Shown piece after piece: positions 7,369 through 18,052 of a DNA stretch of 64,000 bases. Every line of letters begins with the position of its first letter. The stretch's first letter is position 1. The stretch is from Eubacterium oxidoreducens (GTDB taxonomy: Bacteria > Bacillota > Clostridia > Lachnospirales > Lachnospiraceae): the NCBI RefSeq assembly GCF_900104415.1, contig NZ_FMXR01000005.1, positions 62,001-126,000 of the forward strand, in the 5' to 3' direction. Made by a program: the position numbers and the translations under genes. The notes beneath the pieces were generated by a model. The model was not told the origin of the DNA and made no database searches. It saw only the letters and a program-made list of their open reading frames with translations.

Positions 7369-9687
7369 GTGTCGGAAATGAAAAATATCCCGATGGTTGC
7401 ACTAAAAGAGATGACGATGCTTCCCGGTATGCTGGTGAATTTTGACGTCAGTCGCCAAAAATCCATCAAGGCGATTGAAGCGGCGATGCGAGATGAACAA
7501 AAGATATTTATTGCGACGCAAAAAGATCCGGCAAAGGAACAACCGGCCATGGCAGATTTATATGAATATGGTTTGGTTGCTGAGATAAAGCAGATTGTGA
7601 AGCTTCAAAAGAATGTGGTGCGTGTACTTGTAATCGGTCAGGTACGCGCACGTCTTGTTTCGTTTGAACTAGAAGAGCCGTATGTCTTAGCGAAAGTTAG
7701 CGTGGAATCCAAAAGCGAAAAAGAGCAGGTAGAAGATATTTCGCTAGAAGCAATGCTTCGTGAAATTAAGGATATGGCGTTAGGCTATTGTAAGCTCAAT
7801 GATAAAATCGGCAAGAGTGTATCAGACAGAATCGAACAGATTGACGAGCTAGAAGATATGATTTATCATGTCGCGAACAGTCTCCCGTTTCGCAACAGAA
7901 CAAAGTTGCAACTGCTTGCTACGAAAGAACTTGATAAGCAGGCACAGCTTCTTATGGATGAACTTGAAAAGGAAATTGATATCTTTCACATTCGGCAGGA
8001 TCTGCAGATAAAAGTCAAGGAACGTATTGATAAAAATCAGCGAGAATACGTGCTAAAAGAACAACTTAAATTAATCCGGGAAGAACTAGGCGAAGAAGAT
8101 GAAGATAGTGAAATCATGGAATTTCAGCGCCAGGTGGAATCTCTTGAGGCATCAGAGGAAGTAAAAGAAAAACTAAAAAAAGAAATTAAGCATCTTAATA
8201 AGTTATCGCCGACCTCGTCTGAGAGCGCGGTGACAAGAGGATATATTGAAACATTATTAGCTTTGCCGTGGGATAAGACGTCTGAAGATAATAATGATTT
8301 GGATAATGCAGCGAAGATCTTAGCGGAAGATCATTACGGACTTGAAAAGGTAAAAGAAAGAATTCTAGAGTTTTTGGCTGTTCGTAATCTTACGGCAAAG
8401 GGCGATAGTCCTATTTTGTGTCTGGTTGGACCGCCGGGAACCGGAAAGACTTCGATTGCACGTAGTGTGGCGAAAGCGTTGAATAAGAAGTATGAACGCA
8501 TCAGTCTTGGCGGAGTGCATGATGAAGCCGAGATCCGTGGACATAGAAAGACTTATGTGGGAGCTATGCCGGGGCGCATTGTAAATGCACTGAAAAATGC
8601 CGGCGTGAAGAATCCTCTTTTACTTCTTGATGAGATTGATAAGGTGTCAAGAGATTATAAAGGGGATACGTTTTCTGCATTGCTTGAGGTATGCGACAGT
8701 GAGCAAAATTGCAAATTCCGCGATCACTATGTAGAGCTTCCGGTTGATCTGTCACAGGTGCTTTTTATTGCAACAGCGAATTCGCTTGAAACGATTCCGC
8801 GTCCGCTTTTGGATCGTATGGAAATTATTGAGCTAAGTTCTTATCTCGAAACGGAAAAGCTTCATATTGCAAAGGACCATCTTTTAGAAAAACAGATTCA
8901 AAAACATGGTCTAAAGAAAAAGCAGCTAACAATTACAGATGCAGCTATGAGCAGAATTATCCGGTATTATACCAAGGAAGCCGGGGTGCGCGGATGTGAG
9001 CGTCAGATTGCGAAAGTCTGCCGAAAAGCAGCAAAAGAAATCTATGAAGATGAGAAGAAAACAATCAAGATTACAAAAACCAACCTAGAAGAATATCTTG
9101 GAAAAGAAAAATACCGCGATCATTTGAAGAATGATTCCGATGAGGTTGGTGTTGTCAGAGGACTTGCATGGACAAGCGTAGGCGGCGTAACACTAGAAGT
9201 TGAAGTAAATGTTATGCCGGGAAAAGGTCAGCTAAAGCTTACAGGACAACTTGGAGATGTCATGAAGGAGTCGGCATATGCGGCATTAAGCTATGTTCGA
9301 AGTCAGTCAAAACAATATAAGATTGAAAAGGATTTTTTTGCAGAACATGACATTCATATTCACATTCCGGAAGGCGCTGTGCCAAAAGATGGTCCATCTG
9401 CAGGTATTACAATGACGACAGCGCTTTTGTCGGCTGTTACAGGGATTAAGGTGCGAGCCAATCTTTCTATGACAGGTGAGGTGACACTTCGCGGAAGAGT
9501 CCTTCCAATCGGAGGATTGAAGGAAAAATTGCTTGCCGCGAAGAATGCCAAGATTGATACGGTCTGCGTACCTAAGAAAAATGAAAATGATGTATTACAG
9601 GTGCCGGATGAAGTTACAGATGGAATGAATATTATCTACGTATCAGAAATGTCGCAGGTTTTGAAGGCTGCGCTGATAAAGGAATAA
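7369..9687 (+). CDS. lon: ATP-dependent protease La
   Basis: 772-residue LonA. The substrate-binding LON domain spans about 7-205 and a coiled-coil linker about 205-290. The AAA+ module has Walker A GPPGTGKT at 354-361 and Walker B in LLLLDEIDK. The C-terminal protease domain has the Ser-Lys dyad Ser677 (DGPSAG) and Lys720 (GGLKEKLLAA), with the exact 43-residue spacing of the family. GTG at 7369 is chosen because GGGAG at 7352-7356 is suitably placed; the next ATG at 7378 would be too far. It is translationally close to clpX (2 nt) and engB (4 nt). Confidence 0.97.
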   Translation: MSEMKNIPMVALKEMTMLPGMLVNFDVSRQKSIKAIEAAMRDEQKIFIATQKDPAKEQPAMADLYEYGLVAEIKQIVKLQKNVVRVLVIGQVRARLVSFELEEPYVLAKVSVESKSEKEQVEDISLEAMLREIKDMALGYCKLNDKIGKSVSDRIEQIDELEDMIYHVANSLPFRNRTKLQLLATKELDKQAQLLMDELEKEIDIFHIRQDLQIKVKERIDKNQREYVLKEQLKLIREELGEEDEDSEIMEFQRQVESLEASEEVKEKLKKEIKHLNKLSPTSSESAVTRGYIETLLALPWDKTSEDNNDLDNAAKILAEDHYGLEKVKERILEFLAVRNLTAKGDSPILCLVGPPGTGKTSIARSVAKALNKKYERISLGGVHDEAEIRGHRKTYVGAMPGRIVNALKNAGVKNPLLLLDEIDKVSRDYKGDTFSALLEVCDSEQNCKFRDHYVELPVDLSQVLFIATANSLETIPRPLLDRMEIIELSSYLETEKLHIAKDHLLEKQIQKHGLKKKQLTITDAAMSRIIRYYTKEAGVRGCERQIAKVCRKAAKEIYEDEKKTIKITKTNLEEYLGKEKYRDHLKNDSDEVGVVRGLAWTSVGGVTLEVEVNVMPGKGQLKLTGQLGDVMKESAYAALSYVRSQSKQYKIEKDFFAEHDIHIHIPEGAVPKDGPSAGITMTTALLSAVTGIKVRANLSMTGEVTLRGRVLPIGGLKEKLLAAKNAKIDTVCVPKKNENDVLQVPDEVTDGMNIIYVSEMSQVLKAALIKE

Positions 9688-9691
9688 AGAC

Positions 9692-10282
9692 ATGGTTATA
9701 AAAAATGTAAATTTGGAAACAGTATGTGGATATACAAGTACACTTCCGGACAATACACTTCCGGAAGTGGCTTTTGCAGGAAAATCTAATGTCGGCAAGT
9801 CTTCTTTGATTAATGCTTTAATGAATCGCAAAGCTTTAGCGAGGACTTCGGCTCAGCCGGGAAAAACGCAGACGATCAATTATTATAATATTAATGAAGA
9901 AATCTATCTGGTTGATCTTCCGGGGTACGGGTTTGCGAAGGTATCTGAGGCTGAGAAGAAAAAATGGGGTGAGATGATTGAAAAGTATCTACATACATCA
10001 AAGCAGCTTAAAAAAGTATTTTTGCTAATTGATATTCGCCATAAACCATCGGCAAATGACAAGATGATGTATGACTGGATTGTATATCAGGGGTTTGAAC
10101 CGGTGATCGTTGCTACAAAGCTTGACAAGCTGAAACGTTCACAGGTGCAAAAGCAGATTAAGATCTTAAAGGAAGGTCTTGAATTAAAGAAAGGAACCAC
10201 ATTGATTCCATTTTCGTCGATCTCGAAGCAGGGACGAGAGGAAATCTGGGCGATTATGGATGAGATTGTGGACACTGAATAA
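9692..10282 (+). CDS. engB: Ribosome biogenesis GTP-binding protein YsxC/EngB
   Basis: 196-residue GTPase needed for late assembly of the large ribosomal subunit. G1 is AGKSNVGKSS, G2 lies in the T-rich segment around PGKTQTINYY, G3 is VDLPGYGFA and G4 is ATKLDKLK. The gene lies 4 nt after lon, matching the lon-ysxC order of Bacillus, so it probably shares the lon transcript. Confidence 0.96.
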   Translation: MVIKNVNLETVCGYTSTLPDNTLPEVAFAGKSNVGKSSLINALMNRKALARTSAQPGKTQTINYYNINEEIYLVDLPGYGFAKVSEAEKKKWGEMIEKYLHTSKQLKKVFLLIDIRHKPSANDKMMYDWIVYQGFEPVIVATKLDKLKRSQVQKQIKILKEGLELKKGTTLIPFSSISKQGREEIWAIMDEIVDTE

Positions 10283-10348
10283 ACAAATATGTTATCTTAG
10301 TATAAGAGTTTTTTCAGTCTATAAAACGAATAGAAATGAGGTGGTGTT

Positions 10349-11794
10349 TTGTCAACGAAAGATGAAAATGAAATCAAAATTGAAGTTGAAGAGGATACCA
10401 TCGTACCTGAAAGACCGGACTATGAAGCCGAGCTGATTGCAATTTTAAAAAGTAGCGCTTCAGATGATGCTATTCGTGAACTTTTAAATGATTATCATGA
10501 TAACGATATTGCGGAAATCCTAGATGATTTAAGTGCGAAAGAACGAGTGAAATTGTTCCGGATTCTGGGAGATGAAGCAATATCGGATGTATTTGCATAT
10601 CTGGATGAGGATGTTGCGAAGGAGATTATTTCCGAGCTGGGTATCGATCAGGCAGTCAACATCTTAGAATCCATGGATGCCGATGAAGCCGTTGACATCC
10701 TTGAGGAACTTGAAGACGACAAAAGAAATGAACTGATTAACCTGCTTGATGAAGAATCAAAGCAGGATATTCGTATGATTTCTTCTTATGACGATGATGA
10801 AATTGGTAGTAAGATGACAACCAATTACATTGTGATCGGAAGAGGTCTTTCCATCCGACAGGCTATGAAGTCTTTAGTGGATCAGGCAGCAGATAATGAT
10901 AATATCGGAACAATCTATGTTGTAGAAGATGATGAGACATTTTATGGAGCGATTGATTTAAAGGATTTGATTGTTGCGAGAACGCATACGAATCTTGAAG
11001 ATCTTATTTCGACTTCTTATCCTTATGTCTATGCACATGAAGATATCGCGGAATGTCTTGAAGAAATTAAAGATTATTCGGAAGATTCCATTCCGGTATT
11101 GGATAATGACAAGAAGCTGATTGGTGTCATTACAGCGCAGGATGTCATTGAAGTTGTCGATGAAGAAATGGGAGAAGACTATGCGAAGTTAGCCGGATTG
11201 ATAGGCGAGGAAGATTTAAAGGAACCCTTACTCGAAAGCATGAAAAAGCGTCTTCCGTGGCTTTTGATACTGTTTGTGTTAGGGCTTGTTGTTTCTTCTG
11301 TGATTGGTATCTTTGAGGGCGTTGTAGCGCAGCTTACGGTCGTGATTGCTTTTCAGTCCTTGATTCTCGATATGGCAGGTAATGTAGGTACGCAGTCTTT
11401 GGCTGTGACGATTCGAGTACTGGTAGATGAGAATCTGACATTTAAGAATAAGGCGAAGCTGGTATTTAAAGAAATGCGTGTAGGATTTACCAATGGTATT
11501 TTGCTTGGTATTTTGGCATTTGTTGGAACCGGTTTATATATTCATATTGCAAAAGGATTTGCGGTGCATCAATCATTTGCGATTTCTATGTGTATCGGTA
11601 TTTCATTGTTGGTAGCGATGATTATATCATCTCTCATGGGAACTTTGATTCCACTTTTCTTTAATAAAATTAAAGTAGACCCTGCAGTGGCGTCGGGACC
11701 ACTGATTACGACAGTGAATGATTTGGTTGCTGTCGTTAGCTATTACGGACTGACCTGGATTTTGCTGATTAACCTCATGCAGATAACCGGGTGA
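10349..11794 (+). CDS. mgtE: Magnesium transporter MgtE
   Basis: 481 residues starting at TTG behind GAGGTGG. The architecture is the standard one: an N-terminal superhelical MgtE_N domain (to about 140), a CBS pair (about 140-265) that senses cytosolic Mg2+, and a C-terminal membrane domain with five helices starting near 290. The pore region GNVGTQS, followed by later acidic residues, is present. The Asp/Glu-rich N-terminal half fits Mg2+ binding. Only 66 nt lie upstream, too short for an M-box riboswitch; none is seen. Confidence 0.95.
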   Translation: MSTKDENEIKIEVEEDTIVPERPDYEAELIAILKSSASDDAIRELLNDYHDNDIAEILDDLSAKERVKLFRILGDEAISDVFAYLDEDVAKEIISELGIDQAVNILESMDADEAVDILEELEDDKRNELINLLDEESKQDIRMISSYDDDEIGSKMTTNYIVIGRGLSIRQAMKSLVDQAADNDNIGTIYVVEDDETFYGAIDLKDLIVARTHTNLEDLISTSYPYVYAHEDIAECLEEIKDYSEDSIPVLDNDKKLIGVITAQDVIEVVDEEMGEDYAKLAGLIGEEDLKEPLLESMKKRLPWLLILFVLGLVVSSVIGIFEGVVAQLTVVIAFQSLILDMAGNVGTQSLAVTIRVLVDENLTFKNKAKLVFKEMRVGFTNGILLGILAFVGTGLYIHIAKGFAVHQSFAISMCIGISLLVAMIISSLMGTLIPLFFNKIKVDPAVASGPLITTVNDLVAVVSYYGLTWILLINLMQITG

Positions 11795-11828
11795 TCAGTC
11801 TTGACGAAAGATGGAGAAGAAATAAATT

Positions 11829-12812
11829 ATGGAAGCGAAAACAATTAAAGATGTAGATAACGGAAAGCTCGAGACATTGTTAGAGGAGTTTTCTAAGAAT
11901 CAAAAAAAAGAAGTTATGAATCAGATTGTTCCACTCCTTGGAACAACAAGAGTCTTAATGCAGGCGAATTTTCCTCCGGAGTTTGATCGCAATCAGTTAA
12001 AAGATGCCAAGCAAGGACAGGCGATTAAGCTTCCAAAAGGTGTCAAACCGGTGCCGGCAATATTAAAAAGCAATGAAGGTGGTCATTTCTTCGGTGTCTA
12101 TACGGGACATGGAGAACTTCCTAAGGAGAATAAATTTCCATTTGTACTGGATATGAAATTCTCGGATTGCTGCAAACTGGCTCAAAATGCTAAATTAGAA
12201 GGTATTGTAGTGAATGCATTTTCACACAATGTTACATTTAAAAAACCGGCGATTGATGCATTTGTCAAAGAATTTGCTCAGGGTAAAGTGCCGGTTGTTC
12301 CGGGAAAAGAAGTTAAGATGACGCCGGAGCAATTTCATGATATTACAAGAAGAAGTATTGAACTGCATCTTCTTCCGAAGATTTTGTTTGAACAAAAGGA
12401 AAAGGGATTCGATTCTATCTGTGAAGGCGGTGAAGGTGCGATTTGTGAGATCTTTTCGGATCCTTATAAGAAGGTTAAGGGATTAGAAAGTCCTTATAAG
12501 AGCAGTGACTTTTCGGTGATGGATTTAAATATCACGCAAGATCTTGGTCTTATTCGCATTGATTTGCCGCAAAAAAATGCTCGTCCCGGACATTGTAAAA
12601 GAGTCTATATCACCTATTCATTTAGCCTTGATTTGATTCAGTATTATACGATTCATGTACCAAAGCCGAACGAAGAGTCTATGCTTGGATGTGTGATCGA
12701 GATAGAAGAAGGAAAGACAAAACATGAAATTCTTGAGCCGGCGCCTAATGAAAGCGCGGAAATGCAAAAGGTGATGGAATTGTCAGAGCAGATTGTTAAA
12801 AATCGTATATAA
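11829..12812 (+). CDS. SseB-like protein
   Basis: 327 residues, no signal peptide or membrane segment. The N-terminal half (FGVYTGHGELP, LAQNAKLEGIVVNAFSHNV) resembles the SseB N-terminal domain, which has a conserved GIVINPF-like strand. The C-terminal half (about 170-327) has no family I can name. SseB-type proteins are widespread in Firmicutes without a settled role. It lies 34 nt after mgtE and ends at a strong bidirectional terminator. Confidence 0.65.
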   Translation: MEAKTIKDVDNGKLETLLEEFSKNQKKEVMNQIVPLLGTTRVLMQANFPPEFDRNQLKDAKQGQAIKLPKGVKPVPAILKSNEGGHFFGVYTGHGELPKENKFPFVLDMKFSDCCKLAQNAKLEGIVVNAFSHNVTFKKPAIDAFVKEFAQGKVPVVPGKEVKMTPEQFHDITRRSIELHLLPKILFEQKEKGFDSICEGGEGAICEIFSDPYKKVKGLESPYKSSDFSVMDLNITQDLGLIRIDLPQKNARPGHCKRVYITYSFSLDLIQYYTIHVPKPNEESMLGCVIEIEEGKTKHEILEPAPNESAEMQKVMELSEQIVKNRI

Positions 12813-12817
12813 ACAAA

Positions 12818-12848
12818 ACGGACATATGATTTATATGTCCGTTTTTTT
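12818..12848 (+). terminator. Bidirectional terminator between the SseB-like and MCP genes
   Basis: ACGGACATAT at 12818-12827 pairs perfectly with ATATGTCCGT at 12833-12842, followed by a T-run. The A-rich left flank makes it usable for the - strand MCP gene as well. Confidence 0.9.
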
Positions 12849-12876
12849 CTGCGTAGGTATGTTACCTATGAAATCT

Positions 12877-14088
12877 CTATGATATGTTGTTTAGTAAGTT
12901 TCGGCTATTATTAGCAAGCTGTGAAGTTTCGTCCGCAGCAGTAAGAACCTGGAAAGTTGTATCGCTTGCGGTAGAAAGCTCTTCTACATTGTTTTGTGAA
13001 GAAGATGCAATGCTTTCTAAAGATTGTGTAATATTACTCATATGATCTTCTAACATCGTAATAGCACCGGCAAAATCCTGCATCATATCAAACATAATCT
13101 TCGAATCGTTCTGATAATCGTTACTCGTTTCAACAAGTTTATCATAACCGGAAGTTGTTCGTGTGTTTAGAAAATCGATGACATGTGCAGATTCTTCCGC
13201 AAGTTCTTCGACTTTCTCGATTACAATCTTACTGATTTTTTGAATCTGTGTTGCGGTCGTTGAGGTCATATCGGCAAGCTTTGTGATTTCGGAAGCAACA
13301 ATTGCAAATCCTCGTCCCGAATCACCGGCATGTGCAGCTTCAATGGAAGCATTTAGTGCAAGCAGATTGGTCTGATCGGAAATCTCGAGAATGTTTTCTG
13401 TTAATTCTTCAATCTGGCGAACAGCTTTAGAAGCTTCAATCTTCTCGGTCATGGATTTTTCGACTTCTTGCGCCTTTGTAATAACTTCGTTCTTCGTGTC
13501 AAGAGAAGCGAGTCTGACATTATGTGCTTTTCGTGAAATTTCTTCCATATAATCAGAATTTTCCTTGGCAGCTGATTGCATATCAGCAAAAGAAGTATCC
13601 ATTTCATTGGCAACTTCATTCAAATCGGAGATAGAAGTTACAGTCCGATCTAAAGAGGCAGTGAGCTCGTCCATGATAAATGTAATATTTTGAATACCCT
13701 CTGCAATGGTTGAAGAACGCTCCGCGATATCATTAATGGAAGTGTTCAGCTGTTCGTGCGTAGATGCCGGTTTAGAAGGAAGCATTTCTTGTTCATCTGC
13801 GAAACTATCATCAGGGTTTTCACCGGCTTCTTCACGAAGAAGTCCGGATACAGTAGGAACTTCGTCCGGGTATGTAGATGTTTCGTGATTGGTCTTAGAA
13901 TAGTTTTTTTCAAAAATCTGAATACCAATAATAACAAGAATCAGCCCAATAACAATGCATACGGCAGTTGCAATCATCTGTTGAATAAAACTACCGCCAA
14001 TGATTCCGGATGTGAATAGAGCCGGAATAATACCGGCAATCAGCACACCAATGATTCCGGTTGCAAAGAGTGTAGATTTTTGTTTCAT
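12877..14088 (-). CDS. Methyl-accepting chemotaxis protein without a ligand domain
   Basis: 403 residues. Two N-terminal hydrophobic segments (about 7-28 and 32-58) are separated by a few residues only, so there is no extracytoplasmic sensor. No HAMP domain is visible. A charged linker (about 65-120) leads into the signalling coiled coil, which has the conserved tip [19 protein letters not shown] and the [11 protein letters not shown] stretch that contacts CheA/CheW. Input must come from the membrane or cytosol, or from receptor partners. Its own promoter lies upstream. It fits the flagellar genes found later in the window. Confidence 0.93.
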   Translation of the reverse strand: MKQKSTLFATGIIGVLIAGIIPALFTSGIIGGSFIQQMIATAVCIVIGLILVIIGIQIFEKNYSKTNHETSTYPDEVPTVSGLLREEAGENPDDSFADEQEMLPSKPASTHEQLNTSINDIAERSSTIAEGIQNITFIMDELTASLDRTVTSISDLNEVANEMDTSFADMQSAAKENSDYMEEISRKAHNVRLASLDTKNEVITKAQEVEKSMTEKIEASKAVRQIEELTENILEISDQTNLLALNASIEAAHAGDSGRGFAIVASEITKLADMTSTTATQIQKISKIVIEKVEELAEESAHVIDFLNTRTTSGYDKLVETSNDYQNDSKIMFDMMQDFAGAITMLEDHMSNITQSLESIASSSQNNVEELSTASDTTFQVLTAADETSQLANNSRNLLNNIS

Positions 14089-14123
14089 AGTTTACCCCCA
14101 ATATAAAATTACCATTATCTATT

Positions 14124-14152
14124 ATTATAGTGTTTTTGGGTATAAAGTACAA
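14124..14152 (-). promoter_or_regulatory. Promoter for the MCP gene
   Basis: On the - strand TTGTAC (complement of 14147-14152) and TATAAT (14124-14129) are separated by 17 nt, a normal sigma-A spacing. There is no sigma-28-type motif here. Confidence 0.65.
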
Positions 14153-14158
14153 GAAAAA

Positions 14159-14187
14159 AGACACTGCTACATACAGTAACAGTGTCT
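14159..14187 (-). terminator. Terminator of guaB
   Basis: AGACACTG at 14159-14166 pairs with CAGTGTCT at 14180-14187. Read on the - strand, the stem is followed by a T-rich tract (complement of 14151-14158). Confidence 0.75.
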
Positions 14188-14196
14188 CGAATTATA

Positions 14197-15714
<1,518 letters not shown>

Positions 15715-15740
15715 TTACCCGTAACTAGGGGATTTTAGTA

Positions 15741-15769
15741 AGTTTAGCAAAGTTATATAACGAAGTCAA
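15741..15769 (-). promoter_or_regulatory. Promoter for guaB
   Basis: On the - strand TTGACT (complement of 15764-15769) and TAAACT (15741-15746) are 17 nt apart. The leader is about 80 nt; I see no purine riboswitch in it. Confidence 0.65.
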
Positions 15770-15778
15770 TAAAAGAAG

Positions 15779-15807
15779 TTCACAATTTTAAGAAAGTATG
15801 ATATGAT
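15779..15807 (+). promoter_or_regulatory. Promoter upstream of hisA-glnA-nitR
   Basis: TTCACA at 15779-15784, a 17-nt spacer and TATGAT at 15802-15807, with TG one base before the -10. Initiation would fall near 15813-15815, just ahead of the hairpin at 15816. A second, weaker extended -10 (TG-T-TACAAT, 15857-15865) lies downstream of that hairpin. Confidence 0.6.
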
Positions 15808-15815
15808 TTTTTGTG

Positions 15816-15855
15816 GACAATGGCGTTCCGACTTAGGAGCACTTTGTCTTTTTTT
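15816..15855 (+). terminator. Promoter-proximal terminator-like hairpin before hisA-glnA-nitR (possible attenuator)
   Basis: GACAA at 15816-15820 pairs with TTGTC at 15844-15848. Inside it GTTCC pairs with GGAGC around a six-base loop, and seven Ts follow. It begins at the expected transcription start, so it could stop transcription of the operon unless overcome. The loop (GACTTA) lacks the A at position 1 and G at position 4 expected for ANTAR targets, and only one such hairpin is seen. Confidence 0.5.
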
Positions 15856-15896
15856 ATGTTACAATGGAAAAAACTGACAGTTAGGAGAGTCGAATT

Positions 15897-16679
15897 ATGC
15901 AGTTTCGCCCATGTATTGATATTCATGCAGGAAAGGTAAAGCAGATTGTCGGAAGCTCGATTACCGATGCATCTTCAAAGGTTAAGGAGAATTTCGTGTC
16001 GGATCGGGATGCGGCAGATTTTGCAAATTTATATAAGAAGAAACACATTACGGGAGGACATATTATTCTTTTGGATAAGAAAGGAACTCCTGATTATGAA
16101 GCAACAAAAAAGCAAGCAATTTCTGCTTTGCACGCATACCCGAATGGGATGCAGGTTGGCGGAGGAATAACGCCGCAGAGTGCAATCGAGTTTTTGGAGG
16201 CAGGAGCATCACATGTGATTGTGACTTCCTATGTGTTCTCTGAAGGTAGAATTAATTATGACAGATTAAAGGAGTTGTCGAATCAGGTTGGCAAGGAGCA
16301 CCTGGTATTGGATGTGAGTGCCCGAAGAAAAGATGACGACTATTATGTTGTGACAGACAGATGGCAGAAGTTTACGCAAGAGAAGATTAGTGAAGCTTTT
16401 TTGGATGAGCTAAGTAGCTATGCGGATGAATTTTTGATTCACGCAGTAGATGTAGAAGGAAAGAATAGTGGAATAGAAAGTGAACTTGCGCAGATGCTCG
16501 GTCAGTGGGGTAAGATTCCATTGACGTATGCCGGTGGGATTTCATCCATGGAAGATATTGATACCATATACCGGCTTGGTGGTGGAAATATTAATGTGAC
16601 GATAGGAAGTGCCATGGATACATTTGGCGGTTCATTGAAATTGGAAGAAGTATTGAATAGAATTCAAAGTTATCAGTAA
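15897..16679 (+). CDS. hisA: Phosphoribosylformimino-AICAR-phosphate isomerase, eukaryotic (HIS6) type
   Basis: 260-residue TIM-barrel isomerase for the fourth step of histidine synthesis. It looks like the fungal/plant HIS6 type rather than standard bacterial HisA: FRPCIDIHAGKVKQIVG, NFVSDRDAADFANLYK, QVGGGI, VIVTSYVF, the DEFLIHAVDVEG strand and TIGSAMDTFGG all follow yeast His6 closely. Asp8 (CIDIHAG) and the Asp of HAVDVEG are the expected catalytic acids. It is not in a his operon; it lies 12 nt before glnA, so histidine and glutamine synthesis share a transcript. Glutamine donates nitrogen at the next (HisF/HisH) step. Confidence 0.88.
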   Translation: MQFRPCIDIHAGKVKQIVGSSITDASSKVKENFVSDRDAADFANLYKKKHITGGHIILLDKKGTPDYEATKKQAISALHAYPNGMQVGGGITPQSAIEFLEAGASHVIVTSYVFSEGRINYDRLKELSNQVGKEHLVLDVSARRKDDDYYVVTDRWQKFTQEKISEAFLDELSSYADEFLIHAVDVEGKNSGIESELAQMLGQWGKIPLTYAGGISSMEDIDTIYRLGGGNINVTIGSAMDTFGGSLKLEEVLNRIQSYQ

Positions 16680-16691
16680 AGGAGTAACATT

Positions 16692-18023
16692 ATGGGAAGA
16701 TACACAAAAGAAGATATTATAAGAATGGTAGAAGAAGAAGGGGTGGAGTTTATACGCCTTCAATTTACCGATATGTTTGGACAACTCAAAAATGTGGCGA
16801 TTACATCAAGTCAGCTTGATAAAGCGCTAAGCAATAAATGTATGTTTGACGGTTCGTCGATAGATGGATTTGTCCGGATTGAAGAGTCGGATATGTATCT
16901 GATACCGGATTACGAGACGTTTGAGGTGTTTCCATGGAGACCACAGCAGGGAAAAGTGGCGCGTGTGATCTGCGATATATACAGACCAAACCAGGAACCG
17001 TTTGAAGGGGATCCTCGCTATATATTAAGACGCGCTATTGAGGATGCAGCGAAGGATGGCTATACATTCAATGTGGGACCGGAGTGCGAATTTTTCCTGT
17101 TCCACACAGATGATGACGGACAGCCGACAACGATTTCTCATGAGCGCGCCGGTTATTTTGATCTAGGACCGATTGATCTTGGGGAAAATACAAGGCGAGA
17201 TATGGTGCTTTCATTGGAAGATATGGGATTTGAAATTGAAGCATCGCATCATGAAGTGGCACCTGCGCAGCATGAAATTGATTTTAAATATGAAGAAGCG
17301 ATGCATGCCGCAGATAATATTATGACATTTAAATTGACAGTTAAAACAATTGCAAAGCGTCATGGCATGTATGCAACATTTATGCCAAAACCGAAATATG
17401 GAATTGCCGGTTCCGGTATGCATATTAATATGTCATTGTTTAAAGATGGAAAAAATATTTTTGAAAATCAAAGTGATGAACTTGGTCTTAGCAAAGAAGC
17501 GTACTATTTTATCGGTGGGTTGATAAAACATATCAAAGGAATGACCGCAATTACGAATCCGCTGGTAAATTCTTATAAAAGATTGGTGCCGGGCTTTGAA
17601 GCACCAAATCATATTGCCTGGTCATCGGTGAATAGAAGTCCGCTGATTCGTATTCCGGCATCAAGAGGAGCGTCTACGAGAGTGGAACTTAGATGTCCGG
17701 ATCCGGCTGCAAATCCATACCTGTGTCTGGCCGTTTGCCTTGAGGCTGGTCTTGATGGAATTCGTAATAAAATTGAGCCGCCGGCACCGGTAAATGAAAA
17801 TGTGTACGAGATGTCCGATGAGGAACTAGAGCGTCGGGGAATCGAATATCTTCCGGAGAATTTGCTTTTGGCTGTTCGCGAGCTTGAAAAAGATGAATTT
17901 ATCAAGGGAGTGCTTGGCTCTCATATTTCACAAAAATATATTACGGCTAAGAAGACCGAATGGATGGAATATCGCGAGCAGGTAACAAAGTGGGAAGTTG
18001 ATGAGTATTTGTATAAGTATTAG
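16692..18023 (+). CDS. glnA: Glutamine synthetase, type I-alpha
   Basis: 443 residues, the short GSI-alpha length. It forms glutamine from glutamate, ammonia and ATP as a dodecamer. [44 protein letters not shown] and [11 protein letters not shown] mark the ATP, ammonium and glutamate sites. The insertion and adenylylation Tyr typical of GSI-beta enzymes are absent, so control is expected by feedback inhibition and at transcription. It lies between hisA (12 nt) and an ANTAR regulator (29 nt), the same glnA-nitR pairing described in Clostridium saccharobutylicum. Confidence 0.96.
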   Translation: MGRYTKEDIIRMVEEEGVEFIRLQFTDMFGQLKNVAITSSQLDKALSNKCMFDGSSIDGFVRIEESDMYLIPDYETFEVFPWRPQQGKVARVICDIYRPNQEPFEGDPRYILRRAIEDAAKDGYTFNVGPECEFFLFHTDDDGQPTTISHERAGYFDLGPIDLGENTRRDMVLSLEDMGFEIEASHHEVAPAQHEIDFKYEEAMHAADNIMTFKLTVKTIAKRHGMYATFMPKPKYGIAGSGMHINMSLFKDGKNIFENQSDELGLSKEAYYFIGGLIKHIKGMTAITNPLVNSYKRLVPGFEAPNHIAWSSVNRSPLIRIPASRGASTRVELRCPDPAANPYLCLAVCLEAGLDGIRNKIEPPAPVNENVYEMSDEELERRGIEYLPENLLLAVRELEKDEFIKGVLGSHISQKYITAKKTEWMEYREQVTKWEVDEYLYKY

Positions 18024-18052
18024 AGAACCCGTTGGAGAGGAATGGTGCATAG

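Noticed and set aside
10283-10348. M-box Mg2+ riboswitch before mgtE
   Set aside because: Only 66 nt are available and no M-box core is visible.
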